Both the position numbers and the translations under genes were made by a program. Of a DNA stretch of 60,000 nt, positions 12,801 to 23,400 are shown in pieces. The notes beneath the pieces are model-generated. The model had not been told where the DNA came from, ran no database searches, and was given only the letters and a program-made list of their open reading frames with translations. How positions within the stretch are numbered: position 1 is the first letter of the stretch; each line of letters starts with the position of its first letter. Origin of the DNA: Owenia fusiformis. Lineage: Eukaryota; Annelida; Polychaeta; Sabellida; Oweniidae. The DNA lies in contig CAIIXF020000010.1 of NCBI GenBank assembly GCA_903813345.2, positions 23,357,740 through 23,417,739 on the forward strand, written 5' to 3'.

Positions 12801-15800
12801 AAAAATTTGAGCCAAATTCATCCATTGGTATTTGAATTATCAACGATTATGTTTTTATAAAACATGGTTGCCATTTTGAAATTCAGCTGTCATCTTTAGA
12901 TTTCTTCTTTAGCAGAGAATGTCCATCCAATAGTATTTGGGTTATCAAAGATTACTTTTTTAATGAAAAATGGCAGCCATTTTGAAATTCAGCTAACGCC
13001 TTTGAAATTTCTTCTGAAGCAGATCTCCTTTTTCCCTAAACATCAGCATATAAAATTGGAACCAAATCCATCCACTGGTATTTGAGTTATCATTAATTAC
13101 GTTTTTTTACGAAAAATGGTGGCCATTTTGAAATTCAGTGGCCATCTTGAAAATTTATTTTTGAGCAGAACTTCTTTGTCTCTAGGCATCAGCATATAGA
13201 ATTTGAACCAAATCCGTCATTTGGTATTTGAGTTATCAAAGGTTACGTTCTTTTATGAAAAATGGCGGCCATTTTGAAAATTAGCTGCCACCTTGAAAAT
13301 CCCTTATCGAGCAGAGCTCCTGTGTCCCTAGGCATCATCATGTAAAATTTGAACCAAATCCATTCAATGGTAATTGAGTTATCAAAGATGCTTTTTTACG
13401 AAAAATGGCCGCCATTTTGAAATTAAGCTGCCATCTTGAAAATCCTTTCTCGAGCAGAGCTCCTATGTCCCTAGGCATCAGCATCTAAAATTTAAACCAA
13501 ATCCATTCAATGGTATTTGAGTTAATAAAGATAACGTTTTTTTACGAAAAATGGCTGCCATTTTGAAATTTAGCTGCCATCTTGAAAATCCTTTCTCGAG
13601 CAGAGTTCCTATGTCCCTAAGCATCAGCAACTAAAATTTGAACCAAATCCATTAAATGGTATTTGAGCTATCAAAGATAACGTTTTTTTTACGAAAAATG
13701 GCCGCCATTTTGAAATTTGGCGGCCATCGTGAAAATGTCTTCTTGAGCAAGGCTCCTTTGTACCCAGGCAACAGCATATAAAATTTGAACCAAATCCATC
13801 CACTAGTATTTGAGTTATTAAAGATTATATTTTTTCCGAAAAATGGCCGCCATTTTGAATTAAGCAGCCATATTGAAAATTCCTTCTCGAGCAGAGGTCC
13901 TACACCCATAAGGCATAAGCCTATAAAATTTGAATGAAATCCGTCAACTGGTATTTGAGTTATTGCCCGGACACACGAACGGACGGACGGACGAACGGAC
14001 GGACGGACGAACGGACGGACGGAAGAACGGACGGACGGAAGAACGGACGGACGAACGGACGGACGGACGGCTTTTCTATATCCCCCTCGAACTTCGTTCG
14101 GTGGGATAATAAAAAAGACAGATGTATGATTTAACAAGATCATCAGATGTTGTAATTTAATTCACTAGCAAAGTATGTTACAGTACAGTTCATAGGTCAC
14201 TCATAGAACCATAGCAGCATATGTAGCGTTTTATACCTATCGCATTGTGTGAGGCAAATTAGGGAATAACATTGAATCAAATTGTTAAAAATCCTGAGGC
14301 GAACCTTAGATTTTGAGCATTAAATAACGGTGGAGTTATTCCTTATATTAGGTGATCATATATATGCATTTACATGTAGTTCATCACAAACTAAACATTT
14401 TCTCTCATTTTAAATAAATCTATTTACGGTCATGACAGGGGAAAGTGAGTTTAGGGCCAATAGGGACGTTTTAAAACTTATCTGAGGCAAATTCAAGAAT
14501 AGCAACGAGCCATTAAATGAGCGACGGGGCAATTAAAAAATATGACTAGTCAAATTTTCAAAAACGATGAGCGATGAGGCAAAGCTCGCTTGCATTAACC
14601 TTGCGTGTCTGATTCTAACCATTTTGATTTAAGTATCAAATTCTGTAATGATTCCATAGATCAATCTTGACAAATTATGTCGTACATTTGATTACTGTTA
14701 ATCATTTATAATTAAGATAGTATTACTCAGACAACAACTTCTTCCATTTTTTGGGAGATACATAATGTTAATTGTGCTGTTTCCCACTTCCAAATCGTTA
14801 AACCTCAATGTCTCTACACGTCTAAATGTTTCCAGTAACAAGTCAACGTCATTAACCGCAATCTTTTGAACACGTCTAAAGAGTTTAATCTAAAAAATAT
14901 TATTCAGTCAATTGCTACTTACTTAAGCTCTTCTAACTTGTGGTTTTCGCATATATTGTGAATGCTTTCCTTATGAATCGATGTATTTATTGAAAACAAG
15001 TCAGGCTAGTGATTTTCAGGCAAAAATATGTATAAGACTGACAGAATTGCTCACTTTCCGATATAACAAGACTATAGCATACGATTCGTGCAAATAACAC
15101 GTTTACAGATACGTGAAGTTAAAATATATAGTATGGAAAGGAATATAAATTACTTACTTTAACATAAAGTCAAGTGACAGCAATTTCATGAGCAAATTTA
15201 TCAACCTACCTCTCAAATTTTCAAAAACACACGTCTAAAGAGTTTGAAAACACACGACCGGGCCAATTTGCACTGTTAACTCTTGGTCACTGTGACAATG
15301 GGACAAATGATTGGAGTCAATTTTGTAAATGTATTTGTTTTGATTTAGCAGGCCCAATAATATTGATACATGTTGAAACAGATAGATAAGATTTATATAA
15401 CAGCAACATTTAAACCTGCACATCGCTCCAAAACGCAATATGTTGACATATATTGTTTTTACATTTTTAAGCTCTAATATAAAGTTTATGTAAATAAAAA
15501 TTGTTTTTTTCTGCGTTATATCAAAGAACAATCATTTCGTTAAAAAAAATAAAAGGCGAATGCGGGATTCAAACCCGGGCCTCCCGCGTGTTAAGCGAGA
15601 ATTGTACCGCAAGACTACCGTTTTATTATGAATGGTGGAGGTAATTAAACGGTACTTAATTTGAATGCTATGATTCGGAAGTGACGTCACGTTCTTCATT
15701 TAGAAACCTTTTCAAAATCATATCGTCGGCGCCGATCGAAGCAATTCAATGAATAATCTTTGAAATGACACATTTATCGTAAGTATTTCTACACAAGATT

Positions 15801-18800
15801 TGCCCCATTTGTTCATCATTCTATAATCTTTCATCAAGCTCAAAATGATAAAGTTCACCCCCGAAACAACCCAAGATTGCGTTTTGGAGCGATGTGCAGG
15901 TTTAACTAATGTAGAACTACAGTGTCAACCAAATTTTTTTGCAATTCAAATTTTCTTGAAAAATCTAGTTGAAAGATGTACTGATGTATGACAAAATAAT
16001 TGTATGTGCAATGAGAAAGATTGACCATTTAGTTACTTCACATTGCTTTGAATGGGAACATTTTTTATACCTTATTTGTGTATGGGGATGTGGTTATCTT
16101 TGAAGGGCTGTATATGAACAAGGCTGCATCAACTTCGTCATTACTATCTCCCCCATGGTCCCCTGTTCTTGTCATACCATGGTCCCCAAGTACAAATAAA
16201 ATTGTATCCTCGTCTAATTCAGCCACAACAGATCTACAAATAACATTATAAACTAGAGAAAGGTAACATCAGATAGTAGCAAATCCCAGTGAACAAAATA
16301 TGATTCCCTAATTCTGAATCTGAAAGATGTCACAATGTAATATACAAAAAATGCACAATTAAAATATTTTTCATTAACATATATACTGTAAAGGCATACT
16401 TAATCTAATTTTATATTTTAGGTGAAATTCTACATTTTGGAAACCATTTTGATTTTCTGAGGCACAAATCATAAAAATACGACACATTATTCAATACTTA
16501 GTAGTGTTATAGTTAAACAACATGCAGGAACAAAATTGATATATGAAGTGTCAGCGGGTGATATATATATCACCTGCTGATATCCCCTGCTCATCAGATC
16601 TATGGCGTCACAAATTCAGAGAGTGAAACTGAGCCAGGGGACTTGACTATAAACCCTCATAATCTACTAAGAATAGAATAAATCAGTTATCAAGGCTCAG
16701 GGTATATCACTCGGTAAATAGTCAACATATCAATATATATTTATTGATGTATTCGATTTCCCTCAGATATACCCTGTATCAAAAACCTCCCAATGCCTAT
16801 ACGTATTTTACATCTACCATACGATACCTTATACTTCAGAATAATAAGTCAAACATGGACAAAGAGAGATTCTGAAATCTGAGCTACTTCCATGCTTTTT
16901 GGTATACTTATCCCGGAAAGAGACAACAATATTTGGAATCTACCGTACTCTAGAATACATTCAATTGGAGCATAATAAACATATACTTTGGAGAGATCTA
17001 GAGAGTTATGAATATAAAGTTATCATCAACCCAGAACTCACTATCTTAAGCTACCACATCACATTAACAACACTGAGCATCATTTAAATAACCTTTGGTT
17101 CACAAAATATATAATCAATCTTTATTATAAAATTTGAATCACAAGGTTATTTTGGATTGTATGTCTCTAAAATGAGCAATTCAACTGGCCATATTTTCAT
17201 TTTGAATGGAAAAAATTAGCAGTGTTCACATTTCAAAATTTTATAAACATGCGCATCTTTAACTGTATTGTGAAAATGATATCTTAACAACTAAAACTGA
17301 TTTCTCCAAAAAGACACAAAGGTAGGGCCATGAATCACCAGTATGGGCCCCTTAAATGAGAATGAGTATGAGGACACACCATTGGTCCGAATCCAAATCA
17401 TACAAATCCCATTCATCCAAATCCTCATCATCCAAATCCCAACCGTCCAACTCCAATAGACCTGATGCAATTAGAAATGATCTTGATTTACGTCATTAAA
17501 TATTCAAACTTCATTCAAAGTGATGTCATATTTGAAATCTACATGTAAAAATACATCAAAAAATATGGTTTCGAAAATTGTTTATCAACTTTGAAAATTT
17601 AATATTTTTTGAAAATGTGACTTCTGGTTCGGGTTGATTCCCCATAGACCCCATATTACAAAATCACATAAAGTGAAATATCTTTTCTTGTATTGGACAT
17701 ATAACATTTTCTTTTACTGGACATACTTTAATTTGCATAACTATTCGAAACATTAGGGCTATATGAAAATTGAACCACAAAAACAGATGTAATTTAAGTT
17801 AAAGGGAACTTTCTCCTATACCCGCCATGCTATCTGACCCGAGCGAGCCACCTGGTGGTGAAACTTGTAACTACCTACTCGCATTTGCGTTATTGGTCTG
17901 AATCCCATTCATCCGAAACTTAATGATCCAAAAATTAACAATTGTCGATATGATATTTTCTAAGACCGCAGGGAAGTATGCATCTCAGCTTATTGCGTAT
18001 TTGGTAAAGAGGGTATCTGTAAAGTATTTTTACACATTTATGGAGCATTTGTAAATTGTTATTGTAAATAGACTTTGTCGACAGCCTATACTTAATTCAA
18101 TAACCTGATCATAGTACTGACATTGCTTCATGGGTATTCCTTCTAGGCAATGCTCAAGTTAGGATATAGAGAAACAGCTGATCATAGACATATTTTAAAA
18201 ATTAAAATGTGTTACAACCTTTTATCTAAACATCCAAAAATCATCTCCATAATATAAAAAATGGCAGGTCTTATCTAACATTTTTGCTTCAATGGGCATT
18301 TCATTCAAACAAGGAATAAATAAGCTAAGTGGGTATTTCATTTTCAAACTCATATTTTATGTTTGTTTGAATATTTCTAGAGCTACAATCGTAAACAAAG
18401 CCTGATGTTGACTTAACATGGCAGCAAAGAATACAAAGTGGTAAATGCTTAAACCTTGACTGTTCTCGAAAAGGCAATAAGCTGACATATATCATTTAAT
18501 ACATTTTCATACAACTGAAAAGATAATAAATGTTTTAATATAAAGTTGACATAGGCCTAGTTAAGAATTTTTTAAGCGTAAAATCAAAGCCAACTATATA
18601 ATAATTAAAAAGAAAATTAAAATTTGACAGGGAATCGAACCCGGGACGCGTTTTAGGCGAGCATTCTACCCGTGTACTTATTAGCGGGAGTAATTTATCA
18701 GATCTTATCTTAACTTCTAATTAGCTAGTCACGTGACATTCTTAAATTTAGAAATCTTCAAAAACTCAAATGGCCGGCCAATCATCCGAGCAATGGAAGG

Positions 18801-20186
18801 ACCAATCATCATAATAACACCTTAATCGTGAGTATTTTTGCACAGCATTTTCCCAATTTGTTTATTATTGTATATTCTCTCATTATAGCTCAAAATATCA
18901 CTTGGGACCCTGGGAACAATCCAGGATTGCGTTTTTTTCAAAAAAGGCAGCTTTAACATAATTTATGTCCAATAAGTATGGTTTAAAGGGGAATTAAATT
19001 TATTCAATAATCACACATCATCGTGATATTTTATTCCATGTTGTCATATTTCTTGTATCTTTAGAATTGATATTATTTGAATTAAGCTTTACGAGGCAGC
19101 ATTCAGATGAATAAATAAATGAAAACAACAGGCAAAATTAATGGAAATCAAAAATTTAACATAGAAAAATTGAAAAATCTGTAAAAACAGGCGTTTTTGT
19201 TTAGCAACCGGTGAAAATCGTCTGTTGCTAATGAGACCCTTGATTGGGATTCAGACGAATGTGATTGGGATTCAGGTCAATGAGGCGACCCAATGAGTAT
19301 TTAATTAACTATCTATAGGCAGTTTTCACTAGACATTTGTCCATGAAATGTTGCCAGAAACAGCAAGATAAGTAGGTAATTTGCTAGGTTCATCATGTGA
19401 GGCAAAATACTAGTATCACACACACCTTATCATCTCATCCATCTGATCCAGCTTATCACCCATAGCTTGATGGTTTGGTCCATATTTGTGACCACAGTGA
19501 TCAACTCCAAGGAAATGTGCAATCAATAAGTCACTGTCTCTTCGTCTCAGTTCGGGAAGTAACCTCTTTAGGATGCCATTATCAACTGTATGAAGATCTT
19601 GTACATTTAATGAATCAAATGGAAATGATCTATAAAAACGATTTGGGTACAAATCCTCCCAAGTGTTGTCTCCCATAAACTTGATTCGTTTCTTTAACAC
19701 ATTCAGCTGGTCTAAGAAGTTGTCCTCTTTGATCTCAGCTGCTGCAAAATTTGATCCAACATCAACAAACGTTGGCAAGCTACCTGTTGTTAATCCTTTT
19801 AGTCGTTGCATTGTAGTGGTAGGAGGATCAGCTATAAATTTATAGAGTTTTGAGTTGTACGGGTATTTGTGTAATAATTTGTGAACAGTTTTCATCCTGT
19901 TCTGGTACGGCAGTAAACTGTTCAGTTGGAGAGAAGCATTGTACTTCATAAAATCGAATCTTAGGGCATCTATAACAATCAAAACTGCTTTACTGTAGCT
20001 TTGAGCCATCCAACATGACCCATTTTTCGACACATCGTTGTGGCTAGAAAAATCAACTTTGCAAGAACTATTTTTCTCGACTACTATCCTCTTTAAAAGG
20101 AAGCCTGTTGTGAATAGGCATATCCCAAAGGCATATGAAAGTACAATCCATATTAAAGTCAGACACAGTTTTGTTTGTTTTTTCAT
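6875..20186 (-). CDS. PIGO: GPI ethanolamine phosphate transferase 3 (PIGO)
   Basis: Exons in coding order: 20186-19426, 16233-16071, 11202-11014, 10256-8675, 7853-7465, 7069-6875. All phases join and the sum is 3279 nt (1092 aa plus stop), close to the human protein of about 1090 aa. PIGO is the ER enzyme that adds the ethanolamine phosphate on the third mannose of the GPI anchor, the link to protein. The N-terminus is a signal anchor. The alkaline-phosphatase-like domain shows DALRFDF (Asp73), PPTTTMQR with the Thr cluster 123-125, HFLGVDHCGH, and GDHGMTRTGDHGGDS in exon 2. The 1582-nt exon 4 and the last two exons encode many membrane helices. I chose the ATG at 20186 over an in-frame one at 20288 because MKKQ leads straight into the signal anchor as in homologues. 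One oddity is GDNTW where the family usually has GDDTW. Confidence 0.95.
8151..8559. mobile_element. MITE-like inverted-repeat element in PIGO intron 4
   Basis: Left end CCCCTATCACACCAAACTA and right end TAGTTTGGTGTGATAGTAGG are inverted copies. Direct GTTACC repeats at 8145-8150 and 8560-8565 look like a target duplication. The interior is richer in CpG than its surroundings. The open frame at 8031-8423 spans it by chance. Superfamily not determined. Confidence 0.7.
12860..13975 (-). repeat. 146-bp minisatellite, about 8 units
   Basis: The core CCATTTTGAA occurs at 12871, 12977, 13123, 13269, 13412, 13558, 13705 and 13851. Spacings are 106, then 146, 146, 143, 146, 147 and 146 bp. Each unit centres on the near-palindrome AAAATGGCNGCCATTTTGAA. 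Other shared phrases are GAGCAGAGCTCCT, CAGCATATAAAATTTGAA and TGGTATTTGAGTTATC. Confidence 0.92.
13979..14070. repeat. GGAC tetranucleotide array
   Basis: About 90 bp of GGAC/GGAA repeats. They sit between the minisatellite and the 5' end of the Helitron-like element. Open frames on both strands here are products of the repeat. Confidence 0.95.
15414..15901. mobile_element. TTAA-flanked inverted-repeat element carrying a tRNA-like sequence (copy A)
   Basis: TTAA at 15410-15413 and at 15902-15905 flank a 488-bp element. Its ends ACCTGCACATCGCTCCAAAA and inverse match for about 28 bp. TTAA target duplications are typical of piggyBac-group transposons, though no transposase is present. Inside, on the minus strand, are a TGACGTCA palindrome, then a tRNA-like segment (15620-15553), then a T-rich run. 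Copy B at 18453-18952 has the same layout. Confidence 0.8.
15553..15620 (-). pseudogene. tRNA-like sequence, tRNA-Gly-like body
   Basis: On the minus strand CAATTCTCGC, a 7-nt loop TTAACAC, and CGGGAGGCCCGGGTTTGAAT follow the layout of eukaryotic tRNA-Gly(GCC), with a B-box-like GGTTTGAATCC. The loop would give anticodon AAC. The 5' side does not pair with the 3' acceptor-like ATTCGCC, so a working tRNA is unlikely. A T-rich stretch follows, as at a Pol III stop. Confidence 0.65.
16253..16475 (-). repeat. Dispersed repeat with Helitron-like 3' end
   Basis: On the minus strand this shares, in order, TTGTGCCTC, AAAATCAAAATGG, ATATTACATTGTGAC and GGGATTTGCTACT with 28815-29011, and ends at CTAG/T. 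GGGATTTGCTACT and the CTAG end also match the Helitron-like elements. Confidence 0.6.
16476..18452. other. PIGO intron 1 sequence
   Basis: No exon or RNA gene recognised. Around 17380-17460 and 17890-17925 there are imperfect repeats of the phrase ATCC(A/C)AATC / GAATCCCATTCATCC, with an inverted relative at 19230-19275. The rest is AT-rich. Confidence 0.4.
18453..18952. mobile_element. TTAA-flanked inverted-repeat element carrying a tRNA-like sequence (copy B)
   Basis: TTAA at 18449-18452 and 18953-18956. The 500-bp interior aligns by eye with copy A over its whole length: GACATATAT near the left end, tRNA-like block, TTAGAAA, ATCGT(A/G)AGTATTT, then GGATTGCGTTTT at the right end. It is clearly diverged, so the two insertions are old or independent. 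Confidence 0.75.
18629..18685 (-). pseudogene. tRNA-like sequence in copy B
   Basis: The minus strand has GGTAGAATGCTCGC, loop CTAAAAC, GCGTCCC and a perfect B-box GGTTCGATTCC. The loop would read AAA. An acceptor stem is not evident. It is followed by a T-rich run. Confidence 0.6.
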
Positions 20187-20449
20187 TTTCTGAGTACGGG
20201 CGAAGTTATTTGCAAAAAATGATAAAATTTTCAAAATTTTGTGCTCATGACAGCGACATTTTGAATTCACAGTCTCGCGGTAAAACAAGAACCAAATTTG
20301 ATTGGCTCTGAGTATCAGGAAGCCGTGATTTGCAAAAGTTCAACCTGTTTGTTGTGTATTTTAGTGACGTCACGAATCAGTCTGAAAAATATTTTGGTTC
20401 TGCAACGGTTCAAGCTTTACTCTAATCCGAGCCGTTCCTCTGCCGCAAT
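20187..20449. promoter_or_regulatory. Bidirectional promoter of PIGO and ENSA
   Basis: Only 263 bp separate the PIGO start codon (minus strand, 20186) from the ENSA start codon (plus strand, 20450). Both 5' UTRs and their promoters must lie here unless there are further non-coding exons. No TATA box stands out. Confidence 0.7.
20365..20372. promoter_or_regulatory. CRE palindrome TGACGTCA
   Basis: A perfect TGACGTCA, the consensus site for CREB/ATF bZIP factors, lies near the middle of the shared promoter. It is symmetric and so could serve both genes. The link to CREB/ATF is family knowledge; use here is inference. Confidence 0.6.
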
Positions 20450-23400
20450 ATGTCTGATACAGCACAACAAGAGTTTAAAGTCCCAGACGTACCAAAATCT
20501 CAAGAAGAAAAATCAGATGGCAGCTCTCTAAAGGTATAAAACGTTTTTCTTTCACCAAAATTTTAAACCGGAAGTGACTTTTTCATTTATTTATTCAAAT
20601 GTTGACAAGCCTGTGCCAAATTGTCAATCCTAACTCTCAAAAACTATAATAACTATGTATACAGCCAACTCTGGTGAAATGTCAACATTGTCTTTTGATA
20701 ACGATGGCTAATTTGCCAACATCCACAAATGGAATAGACTTCAAGATGTCCCTAGTCGTCCTACTACAGTGCTGGTATATATTAATTGATCAGTCGTTTA
20801 ATTGGCAATTTTTCTTGAATTTTAACATTTAATGTCCCAAACTCCCACAAACTGCAGAAAAGTATACACCATAAATCATATTTACCAAAATTAGTGTCTC
20901 CAAGGCTTCACACCAGCCAGGCCTCGAAATTAGCGTTGCGAAGGTAGCGATTCGCTACCTGTTTTCCCAGAACACTACTTGTCATTTTCTCCATAGCTAG
21001 AGTCCATTTCACTGTTAAAGTGCGTCAGTAAAAGCTATAAAATAAGAAATCAAAATATCATTTTGCAATAATATATGGAAAAATATATTCCTATTGAACA
21101 TGAATGACATTTGTATATCTTGGATTGCTTTTAGTTTGGCTTAGAAAGTGTGTGGCCTCTTATATTTGGATGCTTCTCTGCCATGTTATTTTCAATAAGA
21201 TTAACATGCCTGAAATTCTTCAAATTACAAGACGGCACAGGCTTATTGCACAAAAAACTAAAAAATCTGAAATATACAAATGTCATTCATGTACATTATG
21301 AATATACTTTTCCATATATTATTGCACAATGGTCTCCCAATTTCTTATTTTTGCCGTTCTACTGACGCACTGAGGCAGTGAAATGGACTCTAACTTCGCT
21401 AGTTCCAGACAACCGAAGATTCGGTAAAAAAAGATAGAACTTCGAGAAATGAAGTGAGCGATTATAGAGTACTCACACTAAAACGTGATAAAAATGACAC
21501 ATGTTGTAATTCGATGCATCCTCCCGATAAATATGTATCAGTTGGTCCTTTTCAGACAATTCTAAACTAATATTATCTCAAAATAGGCTGAAATGAATGA
21601 AAGAAATGTTCAAATTTAGAGTCGTTTCCGCATTCAACCAAGTAGTCTTTCGCGCAGCTTTTTTGCGCATGTCAACATGACGGTCAAGGTCATGAACTTT
21701 AGTTTGATGTTTCCTCTTTCTTTCTAACATTTCTCATTATTCTTACGACTTTTACATGAAAATGAAGATCTATAATTAAACAAATATCTTTCAGTATAAT
21801 ATAAGATCGATATCGAACGGTCTCTAGCGGAATTAATAAAGATAATCGGGGAGAACATATCATTCCATTCGCGGGGCTCTACTAGGGAATTTTGCAATAT
21901 TGTTTACTAATTTTATTTGTTTATTGATTCTTGGTTCATTTAGCGATCTTTACCGTAAACTCTTCAATAACAATCCATTCCATTATTATACTCCATTCTG
22001 GTGTTGCAAATTAGTCATATTTGGCGAGAAAACTTTGCCATACATGAAATTCCCGGGGATTTTTATTTCTTCCATATATCTAATAGAGTGCAGTGTTCTC
22101 CCCAGGATTTTATCTGAAGTGGGTGCAAGATTCTTATTTCACAATTTAGACAAAATTTTGAAAAACATGCCTATTTTTCATGTTTTTCTCATTTTCAAGT
22201 GGGTGCAAATTGATTTTCAAGTGGGTGCAAATTGATTCTCAGGTGGGTGCATGCCTATTACCAAAATTTCAAGTGGGTGCAGTGCAATTGCTGCTGGGGA
22301 GATCACTACAGTGTAATATCTTATTATTGCGCTGGTAAGTCATAAGAATAAATATCGAAATCTTCACTACTTGGTTCTCTCAAATAGCTACCTGCAAAAT
22401 AAAGTAGTGAAACAACTACCTGATAAAAAAAGTTAAGCGCGAGGCCTGCCAGCGTATGCATTATGCATTTGTCACAAGTTTGAGCTGAAATTTCCCCAAA
22501 ATGAAGTAGGCTAAGGGTAGTCTCTGCCAGGTTTGTTTATTGTGGTAAGCTTGTAAGTGCTCAGAAGCAAATAATTCACGTGCGCAAAAAAATCAAATAA
22601 TATGATTGGTTTAAACTTTGCTGCACATGCGCACAATGTGTGCCATATTTTTTCTAGTGATTTCGTTTCGTTTCATGGAGTTTCCGTTTCAGTGTAACTT
22701 CCGCAAAAATGGCTGACCATGGACAGAATTAACAGGTAAAATCACTTCGAAATTTCAAGAGAACTTTTTACCTATAATAGCAAAACTTTTGTTTTATTTG
22801 TGCATTCTATCTATCAGATAAGAGTCTCAGGGGTATGTAGGCAAATTCATTTTGGTAGGAGCACTCTGTTTAGTTTGAAAACGCACCCTTAATTATTATA
22901 TACAGTAAAACCTGTATATCTGAACACCTGGCTAATCCGAACACCTTCCAATTTGAACACTTTTTTTCGGTCCCATTTTTTCCTCCCATTGACTCCCGTG
23001 TTAAAAAAACCTTGAAATCTGAACACCTCCTAGTTTGAACAGTGAACAACCAGATTTGAAAAAGTGACCTGTCTAATCTGAACATTTTTATCAGAAATCA
23101 AATGTCTGGACATTTAAATTATAGCCAAATATTGAGTCAATGTTATAGTTGTTATTTATCTTTACATATACAATGTAAATAAACAAAGAACCAATATTGT
23201 CCTAACTAACTTATTTAGTCTCAATGACATCCCTAATTTGTGGAAAACAACAGGATGTTTTGGAAAGGTGTGAATACAGGAGTTAATTGGTTTATCCTTA
23301 TTGTAAATTAACTGGATGTTTTTGATTTGGATTATGAACAGGTCTTGTCTGTTTTATATCCCATGGGTCTGTTATGATAGCTAAGATTCAATCAGCAAAT

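Larger units (their letters stand above)
12742..14106 (-). mobile_element. Helitron-like non-autonomous element with internal minisatellite
   Basis: On the minus strand the element starts TCCCACCGAACGAAG, preceded by A, and ends CTAG, followed by T. Near the 3' end is a short hairpin (ACTCC-GT-GGAGT) about 14 nt before the terminus. These are the marks of Helitrons: 5' TC, 3' CTRR, subterminal hairpin, insertion between A and T, no duplication. A second copy at 50009-50333 shares both ends. It has no Rep/helicase gene, so it is non-autonomous if the call is right. Confidence 0.65.
11703..15290. mobile_element. 3.6-kb segment bounded by ~60-bp inverted repeats
   Basis: GTGACCAAGAGTTAACAGTG at 11703 and its continuation to about 11765 recur inverted at about 15229-15290. 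The segment holds a Helitron-like element (12742-14106) and otherwise plain AT-rich sequence with no transposase reading frame. It may be a non-autonomous DNA transposon. No clear target duplication is seen. Confidence 0.6.
20918..22448. mobile_element. Inverted-repeat element with two nested insertions
   Basis: CAGGCCTCGAAATTAGCG at 20918 matches in inverse TTAAGCGCGAGGCCTG ending at 22448. CCAGC lies directly outside both ends (20913-20917, 22449-22453) and may be part of a target duplication. Inside are a TA-flanked MITE (21000-21390) and a hAT-like MITE (22091-22309). Confidence 0.5.

Noticed and set aside
13652-14143. 163-codon and 66-codon ORFs on opposite strands
   Set aside because: Both are translations of the 146-bp minisatellite and the GGAC array (RPSVRPSV and DGRTDGRT runs).
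15553-15620. Functional tRNA gene
   Set aside because: The body is tRNA-like but the acceptor stem does not pair and the D-arm is poor.
22709-22740. ATGGCTGACCATGGACAG followed by a CAG/GTAAAA donor, as an alternative ENSA first exon
   Set aside because: The frame hits TAA before the donor, so it cannot supply a coding start; a non-coding exon cannot be excluded.
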